DNA of 41,807 bases from Paenibacillus sp. GTDB taxonomy: Bacteria; Bacillota; Bacilli; Paenibacillales; Paenibacillaceae. Where the stretch lies: contig JAILZT010000035.1 in the NCBI GenBank assembly GCA_023512345.1, positions 1 through 41,807 on the forward strand. Reading direction: 5' to 3'. This document shows positions 34,571 to 41,807 of the stretch, piece by piece (the first letter of the stretch is position 1; the number at the start of each line of letters is the position of its first letter). Position numbers and translations under genes: made by a program. The notes beneath the pieces were generated by a model that was not told where the DNA came from, made no database searches, and saw only the letters and a list, made by a program, of their open reading frames with translations.

Positions 34571-36304
34571 ATGCGACAAAGTAAGCTGTTATTATCAACA
34601 CTGCGAGAAGCACCAGCAGAAGCGGAGACAATGAGTCATCAACTGCTTCTTCGGGCAGGCTTTATTCGGCAATTGGCAGCAGGCATATATACTTATCTGC
34701 CGCTCGGAAGACGAGTTCTTCATAAAATAGAGAACATCGTGCGGGAAGAGATGGATGTAACAGGTGCCCAAGAGGTATTAATGCCTTCCATGCAGCCTGC
34801 AGAGCTGTGGAAAGAATCCGAGCGTTATGACCTATACGGTAAAGAGCTGATGAAGCTGCAGGACCGGCACGAGCGGGATTTTGTAATGGGCCCAACACAC
34901 GAAGAAGTAGTGACTGCGCTCGTTCGTAACGAGATTAGCTCTTATCGAAGACTTCCACTTACCGTCTATCAGATTCAAACCAAATTCCGTGACGAACGCC
35001 GTCCGCGCTCAGGTCTGCTAAGGGGCCGGGAGTTTTTGATGAAGGATGCTTACTCCTTTGATACGGACTATGAAGGTTTAGACCATTCGTATTGGACTTT
35101 GTTCAATGCTTATCATCGAATCTTCAGCCGCTGTGCCCTACAATTTCGAGCAGTTCATGCAGACTCTGGCACCATAGGGGGAGAAGGCGGCAGTCATGAA
35201 TTTATGGCGCTTGCGGATATTGGAGAGGATACCATTGCTGCTTGTTCTACCTGTGATTATGCAGCCAACTTGGAACAGGCTGAAGTGCGCATTGAAGAGG
35301 CTGAATTAGAAGATCAAGAAGTTCATGAACTTGCGATAGAAAAGTTTTATACACCAGGGATCCGTACGATTGACCAACTGGTGCAAACGTTAGACATTAT
35401 GCCGGAGCAAATAATTAAAACACTCATCTATCAAGGGGATGGCAAGCTGTTTGCAGTTCTGGTAAGAGGAGATCATGAGGTAAATGAAATTAAGGTAAGA
35501 AAACATATTGGAGCTGCTGAGATCAGTCTGGCAGACTCTGAAAGTGTGCAAAATGTGGCTGGTGTAGAGAGCGGGTTTGTGGGTCCAATCGGGCTTGAAA
35601 TAACCGTTCTGGTAGATAAGGCAGTCGCTGAAATGGCACTGGGTATCGCTGGCGCAGGAGAGTCAGATTATCATGTGCGTAATGTTGTTCCCGGCAGAGA
35701 CTTTCCATTAACTAGTGTTGGCGACTTCCGTAATGTTACAGAAGGAGAAGCCTGTCCTCAATGCGGAGAAGGAACGCTGCAATTTCATCTGGGGATTGAG
35801 ATAGGACATGTATTTAAGCTTGGAACCCGATATAGTAAGAAGCTTGGAGCCACCTATCTGGATACAACTGGGCGGAACCAGCACATGATCATGGGGTGTT
35901 ATGGTATCGGGATTTCGAGAATGCTAGCTGCTATTGTAGAACAAAATTACGATGAGCATGGGATCGTTTGGCCTGCGGCAGTTGCTCCTTATCAGGTCCA
36001 TATTTTACTTATGTCAGGCAAGGATAATGATCAGGTGGAGCTGGCCGAAGCCCTCTATAAGCAGCTTAACGAGTTGGGAATTGAGACGCTGCTGGATGAG
36101 CGGGACGAGCGCCCGGGTGTCAAGTTTAAGGATTCCAGCCTGATTGGTATTCCTTTAACCATTGTAGTAGGTAAGGATGCTGCTGAGGGACAGGTAGAAA
36201 TTATCGAACGGAGAACGAACGTTAAAGCAAGCCTTGGAATTGCTGAGGTCATTGCACTTATTAAAAAACAAGCACAACCACAAATGTTGGAAAGTGATAA
36301 ATGA
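34571..36304 (+). CDS. proS: Prolyl-tRNA synthetase, bacterial type
   Basis: Class II aminoacyl-tRNA synthetase that charges tRNA-Pro. Motif 1 region GRRVLHKIENIVREEMD, motif 2 FRDERRPRSGLLRGREFLMKD and motif 3 GCYGIGISRMLAA are present. Residues about 230-380 form the INS editing domain of the bacterial-type enzyme, including the CSTCDYAANLE entry, and the C-terminal domain is the anticodon-binding fold. At 577 residues it is full length. GGGGG precedes the ATG. It is preceded by a T-box leader. Motif order and the INS domain separate it from the archaeal/eukaryotic type. Confidence 0.96.
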   Translation: MRQSKLLLSTLREAPAEAETMSHQLLLRAGFIRQLAAGIYTYLPLGRRVLHKIENIVREEMDVTGAQEVLMPSMQPAELWKESERYDLYGKELMKLQDRHERDFVMGPTHEEVVTALVRNEISSYRRLPLTVYQIQTKFRDERRPRSGLLRGREFLMKDAYSFDTDYEGLDHSYWTLFNAYHRIFSRCALQFRAVHADSGTIGGEGGSHEFMALADIGEDTIAACSTCDYAANLEQAEVRIEEAELEDQEVHELAIEKFYTPGIRTIDQLVQTLDIMPEQIIKTLIYQGDGKLFAVLVRGDHEVNEIKVRKHIGAAEISLADSESVQNVAGVESGFVGPIGLEITVLVDKAVAEMALGIAGAGESDYHVRNVVPGRDFPLTSVGDFRNVTEGEACPQCGEGTLQFHLGIEIGHVFKLGTRYSKKLGATYLDTTGRNQHMIMGCYGIGISRMLAAIVEQNYDEHGIVWPAAVAPYQVHILLMSGKDNDQVELAEALYKQLNELGIETLLDERDERPGVKFKDSSLIGIPLTIVVGKDAAEGQVEIIERRTNVKASLGIAEVIALIKKQAQPQMLESDK

Positions 36305-36414
36305 GCAAATCCGAACCTTCCAAGGAATACGTTAAAAAAAAGTAGAGTTGATGGTATAATAGACTACTGGACGTATTTTGGAGTAGAGAACGCAAAGGTA
36401 AGGAGCGAATGTTT

Positions 36415-38685
36415 TTGAAGACACTCATTATTGCGGAAAAACCGGATATGGGGCGGAATATCGCCGCCGCAATAGAACCGAAGGCTAAAAATCACCGTTC
36501 CTATTTAGAAGGGGAGCAGTATATTATTACTTGGGCTATAGGGCATCTCGTTGGACTAGCAGAGCCGGAAGCCTATGATGTTAAATACAAAAAATGGAAT
36601 ATAAACGATCTACCAATCATTCCCGACACCTTCAAACTGATACCAAATGCAAGAACTATCGATCAGCTAAAAGTCATAGGGGAGTTAGCCAAGCGCAGTG
36701 ATTTATTAGTCAACTCCTGCGATGCCGGACGGGAAGGGCAGCATATTTTTTCACTGATTCAACGGCATTTGCAGCTGGAGCAGCCCGTGAAGCGTTTGTG
36801 GATCTCAGATTTGACGCCGGAGACCATTCGTAAAGGCTTCGCTGAGCTAAAGGACGGATCAGAGTATGAGAATCTTACCAAAGCAGCCAAAGCACGAAGT
36901 GAAGCCGATTGGCTGATCGGAATGAACGGATCCCGTGCTTTTACAACCAAACATAATGTGCTGTTGTCTGTAGGTAGAGTGCAAACCCCGGTGCTTGCCC
37001 TGATCTATGACCGTCAGAAGATTATCGAAGCCTTCTCGTCGCTCAAGTTCTTTGAAGTAGAAGGTCATTTTACACAGAGTGAGACCAACTATAAGGGAAT
37101 GTGGCAGGGTGACCGGCTGACCGATGGCGACAAGGCTGAAGCTATAGCTGCCAAAGTAAAGGGAAAGCCCGGGAGAATAGACTCCTATGAGGTCAAGGAT
37201 ACGAAAGAGTATCCGACCAAGTTGTACGATTTGACACTTTTGCAGCGGGAAGCCAATGGTAAATATGCTTTTTCAGCTAAAAAAACCTTGGACATCGCAC
37301 AAGCGTTGTATGAAAAGCACAAGGTGATCTCGTATCCGCGGACGAATTCGAACTATGTTACAGAGCAAAACATTCCTGAAATGCATAAAACACTTTCTGC
37401 GCTTCAAGGTACTGCATACGACGAGTGGGTTAAGGGTGCGAACCGAAATTTGGTTCATAAAGGGAATAAGTTTATCTGTAATCCCTCGAAGGTAGAGGAT
37501 CACCATGCGATTTTGCCTACATATCGTAAAGCCTCAGGCTTAAGTCCAGACGAACAGAAACTGTATGATTTAATCGTACGACGTTTTTTGTCCCAATTTT
37601 ATCCGGCGGCAGAATATAAGGTTCATACAGTCTTTACTGAGGTGGAGAACGAGAAATTCAAAACCACGGTTAAAGAATTGCTGAGTCTGGGCTGGAAGGT
37701 CGTATATGCGGATCAGAAAAAGGACAAGTCTAAGCCAGCCAAGGGCAAGTCCAAAGAGGATGAAGAGGAAGAGGAGATCGAGGTCAATGAACCTTTTTCG
37801 ATCAACCCTTCGGATGAAGTACTTTGCAGTGATGCTATTGTAAAAGAAAAGGATACACAACCTCCCAAACATTTTACAGAAGGTACACTGCTTAAGGCGA
37901 TGGAGAGTGCCGGCAAACAGATTGAGGACGAGGAACTGCGGGATGCGATGAAGGATTCCGGACTGGGTACACCGGCTACACGTGCAGCGACGATTGAACG
38001 CCTTAAGAACGTGGGTTATATCGAAATGCAGGGTAAAAAAATCGCCCTTACCCAAAAAGGCAGGACGGTTATTGAACTGATTCGAGGGGCAGGGATTGAA
38101 CTGCTGACTTCTCCGGAAATGACCGGCCAATGGGAACGCCGCTTGACTGAAATCTCCAGAGGAACAGCATCCGATGGTCAGTTTATGGAGAATGTGAAAA
38201 AGTTCGCCTCCATGATTGTTCAGAAGGTTCGCATACAATCCCGAGCAGATAAAACTTCCTTTGAGGGCGAGACACCCACGACAAAGGCCGGAGGCAAAGG
38301 AGGCAGTGGTGCTGTTTCCCGTAAAGCTGCTGATAAACCGGCTGCACCGAGAAAACGAAAAACGGATGGCGAAGCAGTTGGAAACAACACCGAATCGGTT
38401 AACCAAGGTCCCACGATTATCGGCAATTGTCCCCGCACCGGTTGTGGCGGGATGATCTTCATGGGTAGAAAAGGTTATGGCTGCTCCCATTACAAGGAAG
38501 GCTGTAAGTTTGTGATCTGGAAAGAGAATCACGGTCGTACGCTGACGGATGCCCAAGTGAAGACCTTAATTTCTAAGGGGCGAACAGGTAAACTTAAGTT
38601 TACGGGCGAGGATGGTTCATCACCAATCGAAGCCAAGCTGGTGCTAAAAAGCGCGGATACAGGAGAACTTGAAATCGAAGAGTGA
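36415..38685 (+). CDS. topB: DNA topoisomerase III (type IA)
   Basis: Cuts one strand through a 5'-phosphotyrosine and passes the other; it resolves linked or recombining DNA. The Toprim domain starts KTLIIAEKPDMGRN, with the acidic motif written here CDAGREGQ. The active-site tyrosine is Y307 in SYPRTNS. GRVQTPVLALIYDR and GLGTPATRAATIERL are type IA signatures. A charged linker (about 600-660, rich in K, A and G) leads to a C-terminal zinc-ribbon-like module (CPRTGCGG, then CSHYKEGCKF). TTG 36415 is chosen: it gives the usual MKTLIIAEKP start, nine bases after AAGGAG; ATG 36409 is too close. 757 residues. Confidence 0.93.
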   Translation: MKTLIIAEKPDMGRNIAAAIEPKAKNHRSYLEGEQYIITWAIGHLVGLAEPEAYDVKYKKWNINDLPIIPDTFKLIPNARTIDQLKVIGELAKRSDLLVNSCDAGREGQHIFSLIQRHLQLEQPVKRLWISDLTPETIRKGFAELKDGSEYENLTKAAKARSEADWLIGMNGSRAFTTKHNVLLSVGRVQTPVLALIYDRQKIIEAFSSLKFFEVEGHFTQSETNYKGMWQGDRLTDGDKAEAIAAKVKGKPGRIDSYEVKDTKEYPTKLYDLTLLQREANGKYAFSAKKTLDIAQALYEKHKVISYPRTNSNYVTEQNIPEMHKTLSALQGTAYDEWVKGANRNLVHKGNKFICNPSKVEDHHAILPTYRKASGLSPDEQKLYDLIVRRFLSQFYPAAEYKVHTVFTEVENEKFKTTVKELLSLGWKVVYADQKKDKSKPAKGKSKEDEEEEEIEVNEPFSINPSDEVLCSDAIVKEKDTQPPKHFTEGTLLKAMESAGKQIEDEELRDAMKDSGLGTPATRAATIERLKNVGYIEMQGKKIALTQKGRTVIELIRGAGIELLTSPEMTGQWERRLTEISRGTASDGQFMENVKKFASMIVQKVRIQSRADKTSFEGETPTTKAGGKGGSGAVSRKAADKPAAPRKRKTDGEAVGNNTESVNQGPTIIGNCPRTGCGGMIFMGRKGYGCSHYKEGCKFVIWKENHGRTLTDAQVKTLISKGRTGKLKFTGEDGSSPIEAKLVLKSADTGELEIEE
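38498..38545 (+). repeat. Direct repeat A, copy 1 (inside topB)
   Basis: This 48-base stretch of the topB zinc-module coding region recurs at 39753-39800 with 45 of 48 identical bases; the three differences are all C to T. Confidence 0.9.
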
Positions 38686-38696
38686 CACCCTCTTGT

Positions 38697-38796
38697 GTTT
38701 TCACGTGACCCAATATAGGTATGGAGATAAGAAAGCCCACTTCAGGCAGATTCCTGAGGGGGGCTTTTAGATCTATCTATTAAAGTTTAATAAAAT
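38697..38796 (+). repeat. Direct repeat B, copy 1, containing the topB terminator
   Basis: The segment after the topB stop, including a terminator (AAAGCCCACTTCAGG at 38732-38746 with CCTGAGGGGGGCTTTT at 38753-38768), recurs at 39801-39895 with a few substitutions and a short deletion. Confidence 0.9.
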
Positions 38797-38820
38797 ATTA
38801 ATCTCAACAGGAGGCAAAAT

Positions 38821-39675
38821 ATGATTAAAAAACTAACTTTAACGATCGCGGCATCGGCCTTGCTTGTTCTTCCTGCTCTCCCGGCTCCGAGTTTTTCGGC
38901 TAATGCAGGAGTTACTCTGACCAATGGCCAGTTGCTGAACAATCGGGTGTTAATTCCGTTACGTGCCGTATCTCAACATCTAGGAGCAAGCGTGGGATGG
39001 TACCAGAAGGAAAAATTGGTGACGATTGATAAAGGCGATTCCAGAATATTCCTTGCTGCTAATTTCAAACGAGCACTAGTATATGCTCTGCCCATTGATC
39101 AGAGTACTGTTAAGTACATTGAGCTTGATGTTCCAGTTCAGGTGATTCAAGGGAATACCTACGTTCCATTGAAATTTGTGGGTCAATCTTTGGGTGCAAA
39201 TATCGCATGGAACCAGCAAACCAAGCAAGCAACGATTGCAGTGGATGGGAAGAAGATTGTGGTGAATATGGAGCAACCCTCTTTCTCAATCCCTTCCTCA
39301 CAGCAAATTCCGGACGTGCGTCTGAAACTATTGTCTCAAAAACTGAATGAAGCTATGATTGGGGCTTCTATTAAGAATTTAACAACTCTTTTTAAGCCTT
39401 TTTTTACGGAAAAATTAATTCTATCAATAAACCAAGATAATCTAGAACACTCAGTTAAGTATGAAGTACCTATCACCTCGGTAGAATATACGAGTAAAAC
39501 GACAGCGACGTTATCTCAATCTATCATTATAGCCAACGGTTTAACTGCTGAAGACCAATATGTTGAAGATCGGACAGCTCAATTGGTATATACCGGTGGA
39601 GTGTGGAAAGTTGATCGAGTAAATTACACTAGAAGAGTAATTCCTGCAGGGTTTGGACAGTATAATCCTACTTAA
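38821..39675 (+). CDS. Secreted protein with copper-amine-oxidase N-terminal-like (stalk) domain
   Basis: 284 residues with a signal peptide (about 1-27, ending PSFSANA). Residues about 30-145 contain two half-repeats typical of the copper amine oxidase N-domain: NRVLIPLRAVSQHLGASVGW... TID and NTYVPLKFVGQSLGANIAW... TIAV. Such stalk domains are common in surface proteins of Paenibacillus and do not imply oxidase activity. The C-terminal part (about 165-284) resembles small NTF2-like accessory domains, ending YTGGVWKVDRV; this is a guess from pattern. GGAGG precedes the ATG. It lies between the two copies of a duplicated topB tail. Confidence 0.78.
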   Translation: MIKKLTLTIAASALLVLPALPAPSFSANAGVTLTNGQLLNNRVLIPLRAVSQHLGASVGWYQKEKLVTIDKGDSRIFLAANFKRALVYALPIDQSTVKYIELDVPVQVIQGNTYVPLKFVGQSLGANIAWNQQTKQATIAVDGKKIVVNMEQPSFSIPSSQQIPDVRLKLLSQKLNEAMIGASIKNLTTLFKPFFTEKLILSINQDNLEHSVKYEVPITSVEYTSKTTATLSQSIIIANGLTAEDQYVEDRTAQLVYTGGVWKVDRVNYTRRVIPAGFGQYNPT

Positions 39676-39752
39676 CAGAAGCGCTGGGTTCCAGGTTTTC
39701 GTGTTTGGTTAAATGGTTTGAAAAGCGATAAGAGCAGGGGTCGAAGCTGGGC

Positions 39753-39895
39753 AAGGCTGTAAGTTTGTGATCTGGAAAGAGAATCATGGTTGTACGTTGA
39801 GTTTTCGCAAGACCCAATATAGGTATGAAGAAAGCCCACTTCAGGCAGATTCCTGAGGTGGGCTTTTAGATCTATCTATCAAAGGTTAATAAAAT
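39753..39895 (+). repeat. Direct repeat copy 2: fused remnant of topB tail plus terminator
   Basis: 39753-39800 matches topB codons at 38498-38545, and 39801-39895 matches 38697-38796, joined directly with loss of the intervening 151 bases. It contains a working-looking terminator (39831-39867). It is non-coding here, so it is a decayed duplication. The rest of the 288-base gap (39676-39752 and 39896-39963) shows nothing else. Confidence 0.88.
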
Positions 39896-39973
39896 GAAGG
39901 ATTAGACTAGGCAATGCACAACAATTAGCTTTTAAGAACGTATAACTGCATGGAGGTGGGTGTATGGTAACCA

Positions 39974-40246
39974 ATGGTAAACGGATTGGATACACCTAGT
40001 GATGAAATGCTCGAAGTACAAAATTTCTTGCATTCCAACTCTACTATATTGGAGAATCTTGGGGAAGTGAACGGTCATCCTTACAATCAACAACTGGACA
40101 AAAAATTAAAAACAATCGGTCTAAAATCATACCCGATGTATGTATTAGTAAATAAAAGTGGGATTGTATATACATCCCCTCACCTTAGTGAGGTAAAATC
40201 GTTTGTTAAGTCATATTTGGGAGGAATAATTAATGTCAAACCATGA
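39974..40246 (+). CDS. Truncated or frame-damaged thioredoxin-like fragment
   Basis: A 90-residue open frame. The C-terminal half (GLKSYPMYVLVNKSGIVYTS) looks like the later part of a thioredoxin fold, with cis-proline and strand-turn-strand, but no CXXC and no N-terminal strands remain. The ribosome binding site GGAGGTGG (39952-39959) is well placed for ATG 39964, whose frame stops after 11 codons, and poorly placed (17 bases) for ATG 39974. A 10-base duplication of ATGGTAA explains this. Its end overlaps the kinase-like gene, whose ribosome binding site it contains. Function unknown; it may be a remnant. Confidence 0.45.
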   Translation: MVNGLDTPSDEMLEVQNFLHSNSTILENLGEVNGHPYNQQLDKKLKTIGLKSYPMYVLVNKSGIVYTSPHLSEVKSFVKSYLGGIINVKP

Positions 40247-41024
40247 AAATGAAGAAATATTAACAGGGGGAAATGTTTCTAATGTTTATCGTTCGGGAGA
40301 CACGGTACGAAGAGAATTAAAACCAGATAGTTACAAAATTCATAAGCTATTAAAGCATTTGGAGAACAAAGGGTTCAGTTATGCACCGAAATTTTTAGGT
40401 ATCGATGAAAAAGGAAGAGAGATATTATCATTTATTGAAGGAGAAGCAGGTAATTATCCTTTAAAAGAATATATGTGGTCTGATGATGTCTTAATAGAAA
40501 TAGCGAAAATGCTCCGTCTTTATCATGATTCTGTGCAAGACTTTTCATTTGAAGAGAGCTGGGAATCGTTAGATAACACCCCCCAACCTTTTGAAGTAAT
40601 GTGCCATAATGATTTTGCAATTTACAACATTATTTTTAATCATGAAAGACCAATAGGTATTATTGATTTTGATATAGCTGGGCCTGGTCCAAGACTTTGG
40701 GACATAGCCTATGCTCTGTATACAAGCGTCCCTTTAAGTAGATTTTATCTATCCGAAACAGATGAAATTATTTCTTATAATTCATTACAGCATGCTAACC
40801 GTATAAAACAAAGAGTTACTTTGTTTTTCGAATCTTACGGAAAAGGAACAGAAGAAGATTATTTGGAAATGGTATTGCTACGATTAGAAGCGTTATGTAA
40901 ATCAATGATAAGAAAAAGCAGTGAAGGTGACATTGCTTTTCAAAAGATGATAGATGAGGGGCATCTTGAACATTATCAAAGCGATATTAAATTCATTCAA
41001 GAACATGGAAAAGAGTGGATTTAA
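40233..41024 (+). CDS. Aminoglycoside-phosphotransferase-family kinase
   Basis: 263 residues of the APH/choline-kinase fold. The catalytic loop is CHNDFAIYN (D127, N132) and the metal Asp lies in GIIDFD (D145 or D147), followed by GPRLWDIAYAL. No signal peptide or membrane segment. The family includes antibiotic kinases and many small-molecule kinases, so a resistance function is not shown. GGAGG precedes the ATG, inside the upstream fragment. Base composition is markedly AT-rich compared with the core genes, and it is followed 18 bases later by a P-loop kinase gene. Confidence 0.8.
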   Translation: MSNHENEEILTGGNVSNVYRSGDTVRRELKPDSYKIHKLLKHLENKGFSYAPKFLGIDEKGREILSFIEGEAGNYPLKEYMWSDDVLIEIAKMLRLYHDSVQDFSFEESWESLDNTPQPFEVMCHNDFAIYNIIFNHERPIGIIDFDIAGPGPRLWDIAYALYTSVPLSRFYLSETDEIISYNSLQHANRIKQRVTLFFESYGKGTEEDYLEMVLLRLEALCKSMIRKSSEGDIAFQKMIDEGHLEHYQSDIKFIQEHGKEWI

Positions 41025-41042
41025 GGGTAGGAGAAGAAAAAT

Positions 41043-41576
41043 ATGTTTGAAAAGACGAGAATTGATTATTTGATTGATCGAGAACGAGATAGTGATTCTT
41101 CTTTAGTCGTATTAATGTGTGGAATAGCTGGTTCTGGAAAAACAACTTTCTCTCAATACTTAGAAAAGGATGGTTTTGTACGTCTTTCGATTGATGAAGA
41201 AGTATGGTCTAAGAATGGTCGCTATGGAATTGATTATCCAGCTGAAAAATACAGAGAGTATTTGGATGAAGCACATAAGAGATTACGTAATAAGTTAGTA
41301 AAATTAATACAAGAAAATAAACAGGTTGTGGTTGACTCTAGTTTTTGGCAACGGTCAGAGAGAGAGGAATTTAAACAGCTTGTTGAAAAATATGGAGGTA
41401 AATGGAGACTTATTTATCTGAAAGTAAACCCTAATGAATTGCGAAAACGCCTTAAGATACGAAGTCAACGTTTTGATGCAAATGCAGCTTTTACTATAAC
41501 TGAAGAAATATTAACAACCTTTCTTAATGGATTTGAAGAACCAAGGAATGAGGGGGAAATTGTTATAGAAAATTAG
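41043..41576 (+). CDS. P-loop AAA_33/zeta-like kinase
   Basis: 177 residues. Walker A is GIAGSGKTT (27-35, K33), followed by an acidic DEEVW and VVVDSSFWQ, which resembles the Walker B region of small kinases. RLKIRSQRFD supplies the arginine-rich lid. It belongs with AAA_33/Zeta-toxin/CPT-like phosphotransferases; the substrate is unknown. It probably shares an operon with the preceding APH-family gene, and both are AT-rich. Its closest known activities (antibiotic or sugar-nucleotide phosphorylation) are guesses. The next gene lies on the other strand. Confidence 0.72.
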   Translation: MFEKTRIDYLIDRERDSDSSLVVLMCGIAGSGKTTFSQYLEKDGFVRLSIDEEVWSKNGRYGIDYPAEKYREYLDEAHKRLRNKLVKLIQENKQVVVDSSFWQRSEREEFKQLVEKYGGKWRLIYLKVNPNELRKRLKIRSQRFDANAAFTITEEILTTFLNGFEEPRNEGEIVIEN

Positions 41577-41617
41577 ATAACAAAGTTCCAAATTTTCTAT
41601 ACCGAATACGCAAAAAA

Positions 41618-41647
41618 AGAGGTCGACCTTCTCATGGGTCGGCCTCT
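41618..41647 (-). terminator. Terminator of the methionine aminopeptidase gene
   Basis: AGAGGTCGACC (41618-41628) pairs with GGTCGGCCTCT (41637-41647), one G-T pair; the minus strand continues into seven T's. Confidence 0.9.
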
Positions 41648-41654
41648 AATTATT

Positions 41655-41807
41655 CTATTGCGCGGTCAGAATTTGTGGACCTTCAGCGGTGATGGCGATC
41701 GTATGCTCGTATTGGGCAGCGAGCTTGCGGTCCAGCGTCCGGGCGGTCCAGCCGTCCGGATCGATTGACATGTAGTAGGTGCCTTCGGTGATCATGGGCT
41801 CGATCGT
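41655..41807 (-). CDS. map: Methionine aminopeptidase, C-terminal end (partial)
   Basis: The last 50 codons of a type I methionine aminopeptidase running off the window edge. TIEPMI carries the conserved metal-ligand Glu, followed by DPDGWTARTLDRKLAAQYEHTIAIT, which holds the second conserved Glu, and GPQILT. The enzyme removes the initiator methionine from nascent proteins. Its GC content (near 57% by eye) is well above that of the AT-rich genes beside it. Start and N-terminal half lie outside the window. Confidence 0.9.
   Translation of the reverse strand, partial: TIEPMITEGTYYMSIDPDGWTARTLDRKLAAQYEHTIAITAEGPQILTAQ

Noticed and set aside
37570..38556. 328-codon open frame antisense to topB
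   Set aside because: It follows from the codon pattern of topB, has no ribosome binding site or family motif, and is rich in Cys/Phe/His strings typical of shadow frames.
38821..39675. Copper amine oxidase enzyme
   Set aside because: Only the stalk-type N-domain is present; the catalytic domain and its cofactor tyrosine are absent.

Overview
The window looks like chromosomal core sequence from a low-to-moderate GC Gram-positive bacterium of the Paenibacillus/Bacillus group. This is inferred from gene content: YfmM-type ABC-F, YutF, YfkJ-type phosphatase, a YrzQ-like small protein, a T-box in front of proS, pdhABCD order, strong GGAGG ribosome binding sites and frequent TTG/GTG starts. Paenibacillaceae is the best guess. 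No tRNA, rRNA, CRISPR array, transposase or phage gene was seen.

Layout. 1-3713: metH, behind a perfect CRP/FNR-type palindrome. 3942-10080: rnz, a HAD phosphatase, then a tightly overlapping operon with a Fpg/Nei glycosylase, endonuclease IV, a small stand-alone cyclic-phosphate receiver protein, a thioredoxin-like protein, an ABC ATPase and an RlmM-like methyltransferase. 10208-15425: a cytoplasmic Ser/Thr kinase fused to a degenerate ParA/MinD-like domain, an ABC-F protein, a ThiF/MoeB adenylyltransferase and an orphan OmpR-type regulator whose receiver has lost all its phosphorylation residues. 15450-18381: NlpC/P60 hydrolase and thiamine pyrophosphokinase (minus strand), low-molecular-weight tyrosine phosphatase (plus), and an esterase (minus). 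18484-23586: complete pyruvate dehydrogenase operon with promoter, candidate operator repeats and terminator. 23664-25508: a phosphodiesterase-like lipoprotein and a 54-codon YrzQ-like gene. 25703-30974: response regulator, histidine kinase, ABC ATPase and FtsX-type permease, with TTAAG direct repeats at helical spacing before the transporter genes. 31096-36304: thyA-folA, gltD, then a proline T-box leader and proS. 36415-41024: topB, a copper-amine-oxidase-N-domain secreted protein bracketed by a decayed duplicate of the topB tail and terminator, then an AT-rich segment with a damaged thioredoxin-like fragment, an aminoglycoside-phosphotransferase-like kinase and a P-loop kinase (to 41576). 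The window ends in the C-terminus of a GC-richer methionine aminopeptidase on the minus strand.

Functionally, the window covers one-carbon/methionine metabolism (metH, thyA, folA), base-excision repair (Fpg/Nei plus endonuclease IV), central carbon metabolism (PDH), envelope-stress-type signalling with a dedicated ABC system, and RNA processing or modification (rnz, RlmM-like). The items most worth a second look are the kinase/ParA-like fusion, the inactive-looking receiver, the receiver-like protein inside the repair operon, the topB-tail duplication beside an AT-rich segment, and the TTAAG repeats. None of these alone demonstrates a new system.
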